DNA from: JBJXHN01 sp046233135
Lineage (GTDB): Bacteria > Pseudomonadota > Alphaproteobacteria > Rhodospirillales > Rhodospirillaceae
NCBI GenBank assembly: GCA_046233135.1
Contig: JBJXHN010000007.1
Span: 1-64,000, forward strand
Direction: 5' to 3'
DNA: 64,000 nucleotides
The notes beneath the pieces are model-generated. The model did no database searches. It had not been told where the DNA came from and worked only from the letters and a program-made list of their open reading frames with translations. Below, in pieces: positions 37,223-44,149 of the stretch. How positions within the stretch are numbered: position 1 is the stretch's first letter; every line of letters begins with the position of its first letter. The position numbers were made by a program, and so were the translations under genes.

Positions 37223-38312
37223 TCCAGACGCGATTAGAGCGGTCGTAAATGTTGATGTTTCTCGCAGGGCACGAGAATCTTTTGGGGAGAGTGGGGTTGA
37301 TGCAGCGCTTTTCTTAATAGATAAGTTAAAATTGTTTTTCCAAAGAGTACCTCCGGAGAGTATTGTTGGCACACTAATTGTTGTTGAGCCGGTGAATGAT
37401 AGGGAGCTAGAGATTGTGCCGGCTGATGGAGTCGGCGTTCGCTGCTTTGGTGAACTTGATGATCTAATAAATACTGATGTTTGCCCTTCTCGGGGTCAGA
37501 CGCTTGTTGTTCAATTTAGAGACAATGAGATACGTACTTCGAGGAGTTGTGCGACTTTCGATATTAATGTTTGGTGCAAAAAGGCGATTATTTATCGTTA
37601 TAGAGATAGGTCTGAGTGGTTTGATTTTCCCGTTGAATCTCAAAGAGTCACACCTCTATCAGCGAGTCTACCAAGTAATTTTTGTGAGCCAACTGCAGCT
37701 TCACTTGACGAGGCACTTGATGCCTATGAAAGAATGGCCAGAACATCTCACTGTAATCTCCTAAGAGATGTTTGGTATATGGGGGGAGATGGTCCGCGTT
37801 TAGTGTTCACGAATAAGCCGGAACATATAATGCGGCGCTCTTTGCAGAACCACCTTTCTAGCCGTTTGGCTAAAGGTACAAATGTGAGACCCGAGCAAAA
37901 TACCGATGAGTCACATCCAGTTGATCTTCGTGTTGATTGGTTTAGCTCTACGATGACGGCATTAATAGAGATCAAATGGTTGGGTAGGTCAATTGCGGAT
38001 GGGAAAGATGGAAAGGAGTCTTATACGGATTATGCGGCTTGGCGAGCGCGCGAAGGAGCAAAGCAGCTGGCTGAGTACATAGACAATGAGAAGGGAACAG
38101 CTCCAGATAGAGTGCTGAGAGGGTATCTCATCGTATTTGATGGAAGGCGGAAAAATGTAACTAGTAGACATGCTTGTCCAAATTCGGAAGAAGCATTTTA
38201 CTATCAATTAAAGGATATAGAGTATAATCCGGATTTTTCATCTACTCGAGAGGATTTTAATAAACCGAGAAGGTACTTCTTGGAACCGAGGAGGATGCCA
38301 TTAGATGGGTAG
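37212..38312 (+). CDS. PD-(D/E)xK nuclease-like protein, probable effector
   Basis: 366 residues from ATG 37212 (GGAGG six bases upstream; an in-frame ATG at 37191 lacks this). Residues about 204-265 carry a PD-(D/E)xK core: Glu in a helix (KPEHIMRRSLQNHL), then HPVDLRVDW, then ALIEIKWLG with the ExK pair (about Glu253, Lys255). The N-terminal 190 residues are a separate unrecognised domain. It is the last gene of the five-gene operon. DNA cleavage as the effector step is inferred from the motif. Confidence 0.83.
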   Translation: MKISPDAIRAVVNVDVSRRARESFGESGVDAALFLIDKLKLFFQRVPPESIVGTLIVVEPVNDRELEIVPADGVGVRCFGELDDLINTDVCPSRGQTLVVQFRDNEIRTSRSCATFDINVWCKKAIIYRYRDRSEWFDFPVESQRVTPLSASLPSNFCEPTAASLDEALDAYERMARTSHCNLLRDVWYMGGDGPRLVFTNKPEHIMRRSLQNHLSSRLAKGTNVRPEQNTDESHPVDLRVDWFSSTMTALIEIKWLGRSIADGKDGKESYTDYAAWRAREGAKQLAEYIDNEKGTAPDRVLRGYLIVFDGRRKNVTSRHACPNSEEAFYYQLKDIEYNPDFSSTREDFNKPRRYFLEPRRMPLDG

Positions 38313-38451
38313 ATGCTGATTGGTATTTTTAGAGATTTCCTAGAATTATAAACGTTTGACAAAGCGGGCGTTGCGATTTTGTAGGCAATAAAGGGAGATA
38401 AATTCTTATGCAGGTTTCATCTTGTAGCGTTTATTTAATGGATACAAAGGA

Positions 38452-38485
38452 GTCGCGCTGATGGTTCCGAGGACTTCAGCGCGAC
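38452..38485. terminator. Hairpin between the cargo operon and the lysis genes
   Basis: A perfect 10-bp stem (GTCGCGCTGA at 38452, TCAGCGCGAC at 38476) with a 14-base loop. AAATGCATTGCTTTTTT follows on the plus strand. It lies between the 3' ends of the convergent nuclease and lysozyme genes and probably terminates one or both. Confidence 0.55.
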
Positions 38486-38524
38486 AAATGCATTGCTTTT
38501 TTAGTGTTCGCACATGGAAAAACT

Positions 38525-39265
38525 TCACCCCTCAGCTTCAGCCGATTCCGACCGGCTCTTCCGGAACAGCATGAGAGCGATAGCCACCACCGACAGCGCG
38601 GCCAGCGCCCCGCCGGCCCAGGGGAGGCTTTCGGCGAGGGTGCGGACTGTGGGGGAGGTCGCGGCGGAGAGGACCTGATCGGCGTTGCTGGCCGCCGCCA
38701 TGGCCAGGGTGCCCAGCAGGCCCGCCAGGCCGGCCTTGCCGGTTCCCGTCTTGGTCACCGCACGGCGGGGGCGGGGATCGGCCAGTTCGAGGGCCTGGGG
38801 CATGTCCGGGGACGTGCTGTCCGGCGTGTCGGGGGTGACCCACAGGGTGGCTTCATCAGTTCGGCGGCGCACAAGGCCGTCCAGGGTGTTGCCGCCGGCT
38901 TTCACCCAGCGGGCCAGTTGGGCCGGTACGGCGGCATGGTCGCCGGCGTTCAGCTTGCGCAAGAGCGTGCTTCCCGCGAAGTGCGCGGCGCCGAGATTGA
39001 ACACGAAGCTGACCAGGGCGCTGAACTGGTTGGAGGTCAGGGGGACGGTGACCTGTCGCGCCACGGCCGCTTCCGCTTCCGCCAGATCCGCGCGAAGGAA
39101 GTCCTCGGCCTGGTCGGGCGTGATCGTGTCGCCTTCCTTCACGCCAGCCGTATGCCCATAGCCGATGGTCCAAATGCCGCCCGGGCACTTGTAGGCCTTG
39201 AGGCGCAGCCCCTCCCACCGCTTGATCAGAGCCAAGCCGGCTTCGTTCACATGTCGCTGAAACAT
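38525..39265 (-). CDS. Phage lysozyme (GH24) with C-terminal membrane anchor
   Basis: 246 residues. The GH24 T4-type muramidase domain (about 1-150) has catalytic KRWEGLRLKAY (Glu) and GYGHTAGVKEGDTIT (Asp/Thr), then FSALVSFVFNLG. A linker leads to a C-terminal hydrophobic segment (GGALAALSVVAIALMLF) and a charged tail. ATG 39265 has AGGAGG five bases upstream. A C-terminal anchor is unusual for an endolysin and may hold it at the inner membrane until the holin acts. Confidence 0.9.
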   Translation of the reverse strand: MFQRHVNEAGLALIKRWEGLRLKAYKCPGGIWTIGYGHTAGVKEGDTITPDQAEDFLRADLAEAEAAVARQVTVPLTSNQFSALVSFVFNLGAAHFAGSTLLRKLNAGDHAAVPAQLARWVKAGGNTLDGLVRRRTDEATLWVTPDTPDSTSPDMPQALELADPRPRRAVTKTGTGKAGLAGLLGTLAMAAASNADQVLSAATSPTVRTLAESLPWAGGALAALSVVAIALMLFRKSRSESAEAEG

Positions 39266-39294
39266 GCGGTCCTCCTGTCGTTGTGTGGTGGCAA

Positions 39295-39317
39295 TAAAAA
39301 ACCCGCCAAGCGGCGGG
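39295..39317 (-). terminator. Terminator between holin and lysozyme
   Basis: On the minus strand CCCGCC-GCTT-GGCGGG is followed by TTTTTT (plus-strand A run 39295-39301). It lies just past the holin stop and only about 30 bp before the lysozyme start, so lysozyme needs readthrough, antitermination or its own start site. Confidence 0.75.
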
Positions 39318-39321
39318 GCGG

Positions 39322-39657
39322 TCATGGGGTGTTCGAGGTCGTCTTGTCGGGTGGTCCCTTGCCGAGGTGGGATGTCACCACCTTGGCCAATAGGGATTCG
39401 ATGCCGCGCGGTCCCAGCCATGAGACGGCGCCGACGATGGCGTAGCCCTGCCAGCCGGTGACGCTGGCATAGTCCGCCACGCCTCCGCCGAGCACGGCGC
39501 AGAAGACGGACGTGGGGAGCTCCCAAATCAAGTCCGTCGACCAGAAGCGCCGCTGCCCCAGCCGGACTTGCCGCTGGTGCCACAGGATCCGGGCCAGGAC
39601 GGCCATGCTGGTGTAGCCGGCAAGGCCGGAGGCGATTTGTTTGAATTCATCCGGCAT
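39322..39657 (-). CDS. Putative phage holin
   Basis: 111 residues with two to three hydrophobic segments (SGLAGYTSMAVLARI, ELPTSVFCAVLGGGVADY, GYAIVGAVSWLG) and a charged C-terminus, as in LydA-type holins. It lies directly upstream of the lysozyme gene in the same direction, the usual lysis cassette order. Confidence 0.75.
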   Translation of the reverse strand: MPDEFKQIASGLAGYTSMAVLARILWHQRQVRLGQRRFWSTDLIWELPTSVFCAVLGGGVADYASVTGWQGYAIVGAVSWLGPRGIESLLAKVVTSHLGKGPPDKTTSNTP

Positions 39658-39783
39658 GCCTGATCCTTGCCGCTTCAGTGAAAACTGGCGGGGTTGTAAG
39701 TGGATGATGGCTGGTGTGTGCGTTGGGAGTGCTCTGTTCTATACGTGCGGTGGTCGTGAAATAACATTAAGTGATTTTAACTG

Positions 39784-39939
39784 CTATTGTTTGGGTATGT
39801 AGCCTTTTTCGCGAAGCCATTCGATGCAGATTTTTTCAATAAGCGAGGACATAGACCGGATATCGTCCTTCGCTGCTTTCTCCAATGCTTCCTTCACTTC
39901 GGGCTGGACGCGAACGCCCAGGGAATGCGTTTTTGCCAT
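39784..39939 (-). CDS. Small ribbon-helix-helix (Arc/CopG-like) regulator
   Basis: 51 residues: MAKTHSLGVRVQPEVKEAL, then EKAAKDDIRSMSSLIEKICIEWLREKG. The short beta strand (HSLGVRV) followed by two helices with the SMSSLIEK turn is the RHH DNA-binding fold. A long inverted repeat lies ten bases upstream of the start, consistent with autoregulation. It could also be an orphan antitoxin, but no toxin gene is adjacent. Confidence 0.78.
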   Translation of the reverse strand: MAKTHSLGVRVQPEVKEALEKAAKDDIRSMSSLIEKICIEWLREKGYIPKQ

Positions 39940-39948
39940 GGCGATTTT

Positions 39949-39988
39949 TACCTACAATGACGTTGACGGTGCGAAGTCATTGTAGGTA
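39949..39988. promoter_or_regulatory. 13-bp inverted repeat, likely operator of the RHH gene
   Basis: TACCTACAATGAC (39949-39961) and GTCATTGTAGGTA (39976-39988) are perfect complements separated by 14 bases, immediately upstream of the RHH start. The size suits binding of two RHH dimers. Confidence 0.7.
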
Positions 39989-40014
39989 GATTCGCGCGGA
40001 TAGGCAACGATTCC

Positions 40015-40119
40015 GCAGCCCGGCGGGGAAGGTTGCAGCTCCCCACACCGGGCCTAACCCTAGGTCAGAGGATGCATCTCATGCCCAAGGCTAATGGTGA
40101 TCATAACAGCGACCGGAAA
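40015..40119 (+). repeat. Duplicated structured leader, copy 1
   Basis: 105 bases matching 40471-40575 with about 13 mismatches. It holds a nested stem-loop (CCCGG 40019 with CCGGG 40048, and GGGG 40025 with CCCC 40041), then AGAGGA and ATG CCC AAG GCT AAT at 40081. The distance from the left edge to ATG is 66 bases in both copies. Confidence 0.85.
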
Positions 40120-40167
40120 GAGCCTCCCCCATTGATTCTGAGCGGTGCGCGGTTACAGCGCGTTTAG
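40081..40167 (+). pseudogene. Truncated duplicate start of the S24-like gene (28 codons)
   Basis: Reads MPKANGDHNSDRKEPPP, matching the first residues of the S24-like protein (MPKANGDHSSDR), then diverges and stops at TAG 40165-40167. It keeps the leader and a ribosome site, so a short peptide could be made. Its end overlaps the 3' end of the XRE gene on the other strand. Most simply it is a duplication remnant. Confidence 0.6.
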
Positions 40168-40386
40168 CGACGACTTTGGCGGAAAGACGCAACCGTTCTC
40201 CCCAAAGGTCACGCCGGCATTTTCCATAGCGGTCCGGATCGCATGCAAAGTGGATTGGTTCGGCGCTCCGCGTCCGTTCTCGAAACGGTTCACCGTCGAC
40301 TCCCCAACATACGATGCGTTAGCGAGGTCGCGCACACTCCATCCCAGGGCAGCGCGCGCCATTCTGCTTTGAACTGGTAGAATCAT
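40153..40386 (-). CDS. XRE (Cro/CI-type) helix-turn-helix repressor
   Basis: 77 residues with the five-helix XRE domain: MARAALGWSVRDLANAS, then YVGESTVNRFENGRGAPN as turn and recognition helix, and TLHAIRTAMENAGVTF. It has no C-terminal dimerisation or cleavage domain. It is transcribed away from the S24-like gene, with a palindromic operator between them. Confidence 0.87.
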   Translation of the reverse strand: MILPVQSRMARAALGWSVRDLANASYVGESTVNRFENGRGAPNQSTLHAIRTAMENAGVTFGENGCVFPPKSSLNAL

Positions 40387-40448
40387 GTGACGACTTTATG
40401 CCTGCATCACCCTTGACGCAACGTTCCGCGTGGGTCAAATTCAACTGT

Positions 40449-40467
40449 ATGACCTAAATTAGGTCAT
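40449..40467. promoter_or_regulatory. 19-bp perfect palindrome, candidate repressor operator
   Basis: ATGACCTAA-A-TTAGGTCAT lies between the divergent XRE repressor and the S24-like gene, four bases before leader copy 2. A possible -35 TTGACG occurs at 40413. An XRE dimer is the most likely binder. Confidence 0.7.
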
Positions 40468-40470
40468 TTT

Positions 40471-40575
40471 GCAGCCCGGCGGGGAAGGTGAAAGCTCCCC
40501 ACACCGGGCCTAACCCCAGGCAAGAGGAAAGAGCTCATGCCCAAGGCTAATGGCGACCATAGCAGCGACCGGAAC
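40471..40575 (+). repeat. Duplicated structured leader, copy 2
   Basis: Second copy of the 105-base element, with the same nested hairpin at 40475-40508, AAGAGGAAAGAG as ribosome site, and the start ATG 40537 of the S24-like gene. This is the copy attached to an intact gene. Confidence 0.85.
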
Positions 40576-40986
40576 AACCTTCCATCTCCGCTCACCAAGG
40601 ATCCAGTTCTTCAAGACTTCCTGACAAGCGAGCCGGTCCAGGAAGGGTTCGTCGGTCTGACCAGATACGGCCCGTCTTATCGGGGCCGCTCCAACCCGCC
40701 TATGCGCCTGATCCCCGTGGACAGCGACGCCATGGTGCCGACCCTGCGGGAAGGGGATGCCGTCGCCGTCGTTCCTGTGAACCGGTTTTCCTCCGACGGC
40801 CTGTATGTCATCGATTTCCGGGGACGCGCCAGGGTGTTCCGATGCGCCTACGATTTCCGGGGTGAGGTCCTTCTGATGTCGGACAACACGGTGTACCCGC
40901 ATGAGAAGGTGACCTGGGATGAATTCGGGAGCCTTGTGCTCGGTCGGGTCGCCTTGGTCTGCAAATGGGTCTGGCAACCGCACTGA
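40537..40986 (+). CDS. S24/LexA-fold protein lacking expected catalytic residues
   Basis: 149 residues. From about residue 55 it follows the LexA/CI peptidase fold: RLIPVDSDAMVPTLREGDAVAV, GLYVIDF and LLMSDNTVYPHE. The usual SM-x-P serine is Ala (about 65), and the segment that normally supplies the lysine reads RARVFRC. The first 50 residues have no helix-turn-helix. It may be a non-cleaving dimerisation or antirepressor partner of the separate XRE protein. Confidence 0.8.
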   Translation: MPKANGDHSSDRNNLPSPLTKDPVLQDFLTSEPVQEGFVGLTRYGPSYRGRSNPPMRLIPVDSDAMVPTLREGDAVAVVPVNRFSSDGLYVIDFRGRARVFRCAYDFRGEVLLMSDNTVYPHEKVTWDEFGSLVLGRVALVCKWVWQPH

Positions 40987-41000
40987 AGGGAGGGCAGGCG

Positions 41001-41924
41001 ATGGAAGCGCTTCTTCCCTTCGATTTCGAAGACAACGTGGTTCGCGTCGTCGACCGTGACGGGGAGCCGTGGTTCGTTCTCAGCGATGTTTGCCGTGTTC
41101 TTGACGTTATGAACACATCCGATGCAAATCGACGCCTGGATGATGACGAAAAGGATACCCTCGATAATATCGAGGGTATCGCCGGCCCACAGGTTCAGGC
41201 TTTGACCATCATCAACGAGTCCGGCCTGTACTCCCTGATTCTGACCAGCCGCAAGCCGGCCGCGAAGCGGTTCAAGAAGTGGGTGACGGCGGATCTTCTG
41301 CCGACGCTCCGCCGGCAGGGCTCCTATCACATCCCGGAGAGGAGCGCCCCCATCCCGGACGACCCCGCGCCCCAGCCCCAGCCCGGGGCCGGTCTGCCGG
41401 ATGCGGAGTTGGAACGGCTCTGGCTCAACAAGATATCCATGGCAACCCGCCTGTACGGCCGCGCCGCCGGTCGCCGGCTCTGGGAGCTCTCGCCCCTGGA
41501 GCCGGTGGCCGCCGCCGTGCCCGCGCGCCGGTCCGAGGGGGAAACGGCGCTGACCACCGAGGCGCGGTGTTGCCTGGATCACCTGTTGAGCGCCCCCATG
41601 GATCAGAGCACGGCGACCGACGCCCTGTCCGTGGCCGACGGGGTGCGCCTGGCGCTGGAGGATGACGACGGCCTGGCCGCGCAGGCCTTGGTGGAGGCGA
41701 CAGGCCTGCGCTTCCACCCGGCCCATCCGGGCTGTCTGTGCGTGCCGGTGAAGCATCCGTTCCTGAAGGCCGTGTTCGCCGACAGCCCGTGGCCCCGCTC
41801 GTTCACCGACCGGCTCCGCGCCCTGCCGGGGGCGGTGTGGTCCAGCACGTGGATGCGCTGCGGCCGGCGGGGCTTGCGCAGTCCGGCCGTGGCCATCCCG
41901 CTGACCGCCATCCGGGCCGCCTAG
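41001..41924 (+). CDS. BRO-N domain phage antirepressor-like protein
   Basis: 307 residues. BRO-N domain at about 5-105: VRVVDRDGEPWFVLSDVCRVL, LDDDEKDTLDN, INESGLYSLILTSRKPAAKRFKKWV. A Pro-rich linker leads to a C-terminal region I do not recognise. ATG 41001 follows GAAGGGAGGG. The stop overlaps the convergent gpD gene by four bases. Antirepressors of this type act in lysogeny control, in line with the nearby repressor. Confidence 0.85.
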   Translation: MEALLPFDFEDNVVRVVDRDGEPWFVLSDVCRVLDVMNTSDANRRLDDDEKDTLDNIEGIAGPQVQALTIINESGLYSLILTSRKPAAKRFKKWVTADLLPTLRRQGSYHIPERSAPIPDDPAPQPQPGAGLPDAELERLWLNKISMATRLYGRAAGRRLWELSPLEPVAAAVPARRSEGETALTTEARCCLDHLLSAPMDQSTATDALSVADGVRLALEDDDGLAAQALVEATGLRFHPAHPGCLCVPVKHPFLKAVFADSPWPRSFTDRLRALPGAVWSSTWMRCGRRGLRSPAVAIPLTAIRAA

Positions 41925-42991
41925 AAACCGAAGTCCCAGAGCGCCAGCGAGTCGGCTTCGACTTTCTTCTGATCCGGCTGGAACAGCTCGGCTTTCACGG
42001 AGGTGACGAAGCCGCCGCCGTCCAGGGTGTGTTCCAGCCGCTCCAGGCGCCAGTCCGTCGGGACGCCGGGGCCGAAATCGGGCAGGACCATCTTCTGTTC
42101 CGCCTGAAGCCCCGGCCGGCCGGGAAGCTTGCCGGTGAAGGCCGCCTTGCCCCGGTCCCCTTCGTTCTTCCGCGCCGCCGCCCGGGCGACGGCGCGGGCC
42201 TGGGTCGGTTCGGCATAGGGCGCGTTTTCATAGGGCGGCTCGCCGGCCGTTTCCTCCCGCAGCTCGGCCGAGTCGTGATCCCACCAGGATACCGTGGTGC
42301 CGCCAGGGCCACCAACGCCGGTGGAGCCGGTCGCCTGCCCCTTGTCCTTCCGCGCGGAATATTTGAAGCTCCATTGCGTCCATTCGGCCTCGGGCAGGCG
42401 CACCACGGGGAGGTCCTGGCCGGAGACCGCCTTTGCCTGACCGCGTGGGGCGAGGACCAGGCGCGTGTCCGCCGGCTTCACCACCGCATCATGGGCGGCC
42501 GCAAGGCGCGAGAGAAAGGCCATGGGGCTTTCCGCCACCTGATCCACATGGGCGAAGGGAATGCCGTCCAGATCCTCGGCGATGCGCGCTTGCATGCCGT
42601 GCTCGCCGGCGATGGTGCGGGTGATCTCGCCGAGGGTGACCTGATCCCATGCCCGGGTGGTCGGCGTGCGAAAGGCCGACGGCATGTTCGCGCCCTTGGC
42701 GCTGATCTCCAGCGTGCGCGGGGCGCTCTTCAGGGTGACGCCGTCGACGATGTAGGTCCCGACGGTGACCAGTCCCGCCCCCGCATAGCCGAGGCTGACC
42801 GTCAGGCGCAGCCCCACGTCCGGCAAGGCCAGACGGGCGCCGTTGGCTCCCGGCCGGGCGTCCAGCTTGAGGGTCAGGCGGTCCGATGTCAGGCCGGCTT
42901 CGTCGACCACGGACAGGCTAAGCAGGCGGTCGCCGATAGCGGCGGAGATGTCGGCGCCGTCCGCGATTTCGATCCGCCACACGGGACGCAT
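41921..42991 (-). CDS. Late control / tail protein gpD (P2-like)
   Basis: 356 residues, close to P2 gpD. Starts MRPVWRIEIADGADISA and shows SLTVSLGY-type beta structure, ISAKGANMPSAFRTP and SWWDHDSAEL. gpD proteins form the baseplate hub that carries the spike. It is the last gene of the leftward tail operon X-D. Confidence 0.9.
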   Translation of the reverse strand: MRPVWRIEIADGADISAAIGDRLLSLSVVDEAGLTSDRLTLKLDARPGANGARLALPDVGLRLTVSLGYAGAGLVTVGTYIVDGVTLKSAPRTLEISAKGANMPSAFRTPTTRAWDQVTLGEITRTIAGEHGMQARIAEDLDGIPFAHVDQVAESPMAFLSRLAAAHDAVVKPADTRLVLAPRGQAKAVSGQDLPVVRLPEAEWTQWSFKYSARKDKGQATGSTGVGGPGGTTVSWWDHDSAELREETAGEPPYENAPYAEPTQARAVARAAARKNEGDRGKAAFTGKLPGRPGLQAEQKMVLPDFGPGVPTDWRLERLEHTLDGGGFVTSVKAELFQPDQKKVEADSLALWDFGF

Positions 42992-42994
42992 CGG

Positions 42995-43207
42995 TCAGTC
43001 CCACAGCCGGATAACGGAGACTGGCGCGGCGGGCGAGGGGGCATCCGGCAACAGGATCTCCACTCCGGCGGGCAGGCGGAGGCCGTAGCCGGCCAATTCC
43101 CGGTTCGCCGCATAGACCAGCTCCGGCGTGCCCTCGGACGTGCCGTAGTGCCGCCAGCAGATCCAATCCACCATGTCCCCGTCGCGGGAGATATAGACGG
43201 CTGTCAT
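42995..43207 (-). CDS. Tail protein gpX (P2-like, LysM-like)
   Basis: 70 residues, near the P2 gpX length: MTAVYISRDGDMVDWICWRH, then GTPELVYAANRELAGYG and LPAGVEILLPD, which is a LysM-like fold. The start overlaps the gpU stop by ATGA, and three bases separate it from gpD. Confidence 0.92.
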   Translation of the reverse strand: MTAVYISRDGDMVDWICWRHYGTSEGTPELVYAANRELAGYGLRLPAGVEILLPDAPSPAAPVSVIRLWD

Positions 43208-43599
43208 GCTGCGTCCTCTCCATACTGCTGCAAGGTCAGGGAAAAGGTGATGCGCTTGGGAACGCCGGCCGAGGCGAAGGTGCTGTGGGTTTCGGCGACG
43301 TCGACGATGCACCACAGGTCATGGACATGGCCGCGCCCGTCGGTCCACATCAGCGGCTCTCCCTGATCGGCGAGGGCGCGCATGTCCGACACCTGATCCA
43401 GGCCGCCCCGGAAGTGGGGATAGATGACGCCGTCCAGGACGACCTTCGCCAGCTCCGGCCCCAGGTATTGGGCCGCCGGCTTGCGGCCGAGCCGGTCCTG
43501 TGTCTTCCAGCGCCAGGATTGGGAGTGCTGAAGCTGCTGGTAGGCCGCCGTGTCCACGCCGAAGCGGAAGCGACCGAGGGCCATCATGATCAAGGGCAT
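43204..43599 (-). CDS. Tail terminator gpU (P2-like)
   Basis: 131 residues. MMALGRFRFGVDTAAYQQLQ, SQSWRWKTQDRLGRKPAAQYLG and FSLTLQQYGED are typical of P2 gpU, which caps the tail tube or stabilises the completed tail. GGGAG lies upstream of ATG 43599. It is coupled to gpX. Confidence 0.92.
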   Translation of the reverse strand: MPLIMMALGRFRFGVDTAAYQQLQHSQSWRWKTQDRLGRKPAAQYLGPELAKVVLDGVIYPHFRGGLDQVSDMRALADQGEPLMWTDGRGHVHDLWCIVDVAETHSTFASAGVPKRITFSLTLQQYGEDAA

Positions 43600-43638
43600 T
43601 GGACAATGCTCCCGAGCAAGAGGCAGCAGGAAAGCGAA

Positions 43639-43670
43639 ACGGGCGGCGCAAAGGGCATTGCGCCGCCCGT
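43639..43670. terminator. 13-bp perfect hairpin upstream of gpU
   Basis: ACGGGCGGCGCAA (43639-43651) pairs fully with TTGCGCCGCCCGT (43658-43670) around AGGGCA. On the minus strand TTTCGCTTTCC follows. It separates the small unknown gene from gpU and probably terminates the former. Confidence 0.6.
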
Positions 43671-43700
43671 AAACTCGGTGGTCGTTGGGAGAAGGGGCGG

Positions 43701-43979
43701 TTACGCCGCGAACGTGATTTGCGCCCCAAGATGTTTTTTGCCGTCCGGGCCGTAAACGGTGGTACCGCTCACTTGCTGGACGAACCCGCTTGCCCCGTGC
43801 TGCCCGTAATCGTCGCGGTGAGGACCTGCGGGCGGAGCACAGACCGCATTGTAGTACCGGCCGTCACCTCGCACTTGGACAGACCAGCTTCCTTCAATGT
43901 CATGTTCCGTTACGAACACCTCTTCGCCCACGCGGGGGAGCGAGCCGTCGTTGCTTGCTGCGATCAGAACCCAGGTCAT
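43701..43979 (-). CDS. Unknown 92-residue protein inserted between tape measure and gpU
   Basis: Starts MTWVLIAASNDGSLPRVGEE at ATG 43979 behind GGGAGG. The protein is soluble, Gly/Asp/Val-rich, probably all beta (EVFVTEHDIEGSWSVQVRGDGRYYNAV), with one Cys. P2 has nothing at this position, and the gene is bracketed by a gap of about 170 bp and a strong hairpin. This looks like an independently expressed moron. I do not recognise the family. Confidence 0.72.
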   Translation of the reverse strand: MTWVLIAASNDGSLPRVGEEVFVTEHDIEGSWSVQVRGDGRYYNAVCAPPAGPHRDDYGQHGASGFVQQVSGTTVYGPDGKKHLGAQITFAA

Positions 43980-44149
43980 AGAAGCCTCCCAATTATGATC
44001 TCTGAAGATGTGCGCACACGGGCAATCAGTGCATGCCTCCAAAAATGACCCTAAACCCCTAGGGGTGCAATACGTGGCGTGGGATGCAATTTTGTAGCCG
44101 CCGGGCTCCAACCTTCAAAGGCCGCATGGGAGAGCGGGAAACGGATCCA

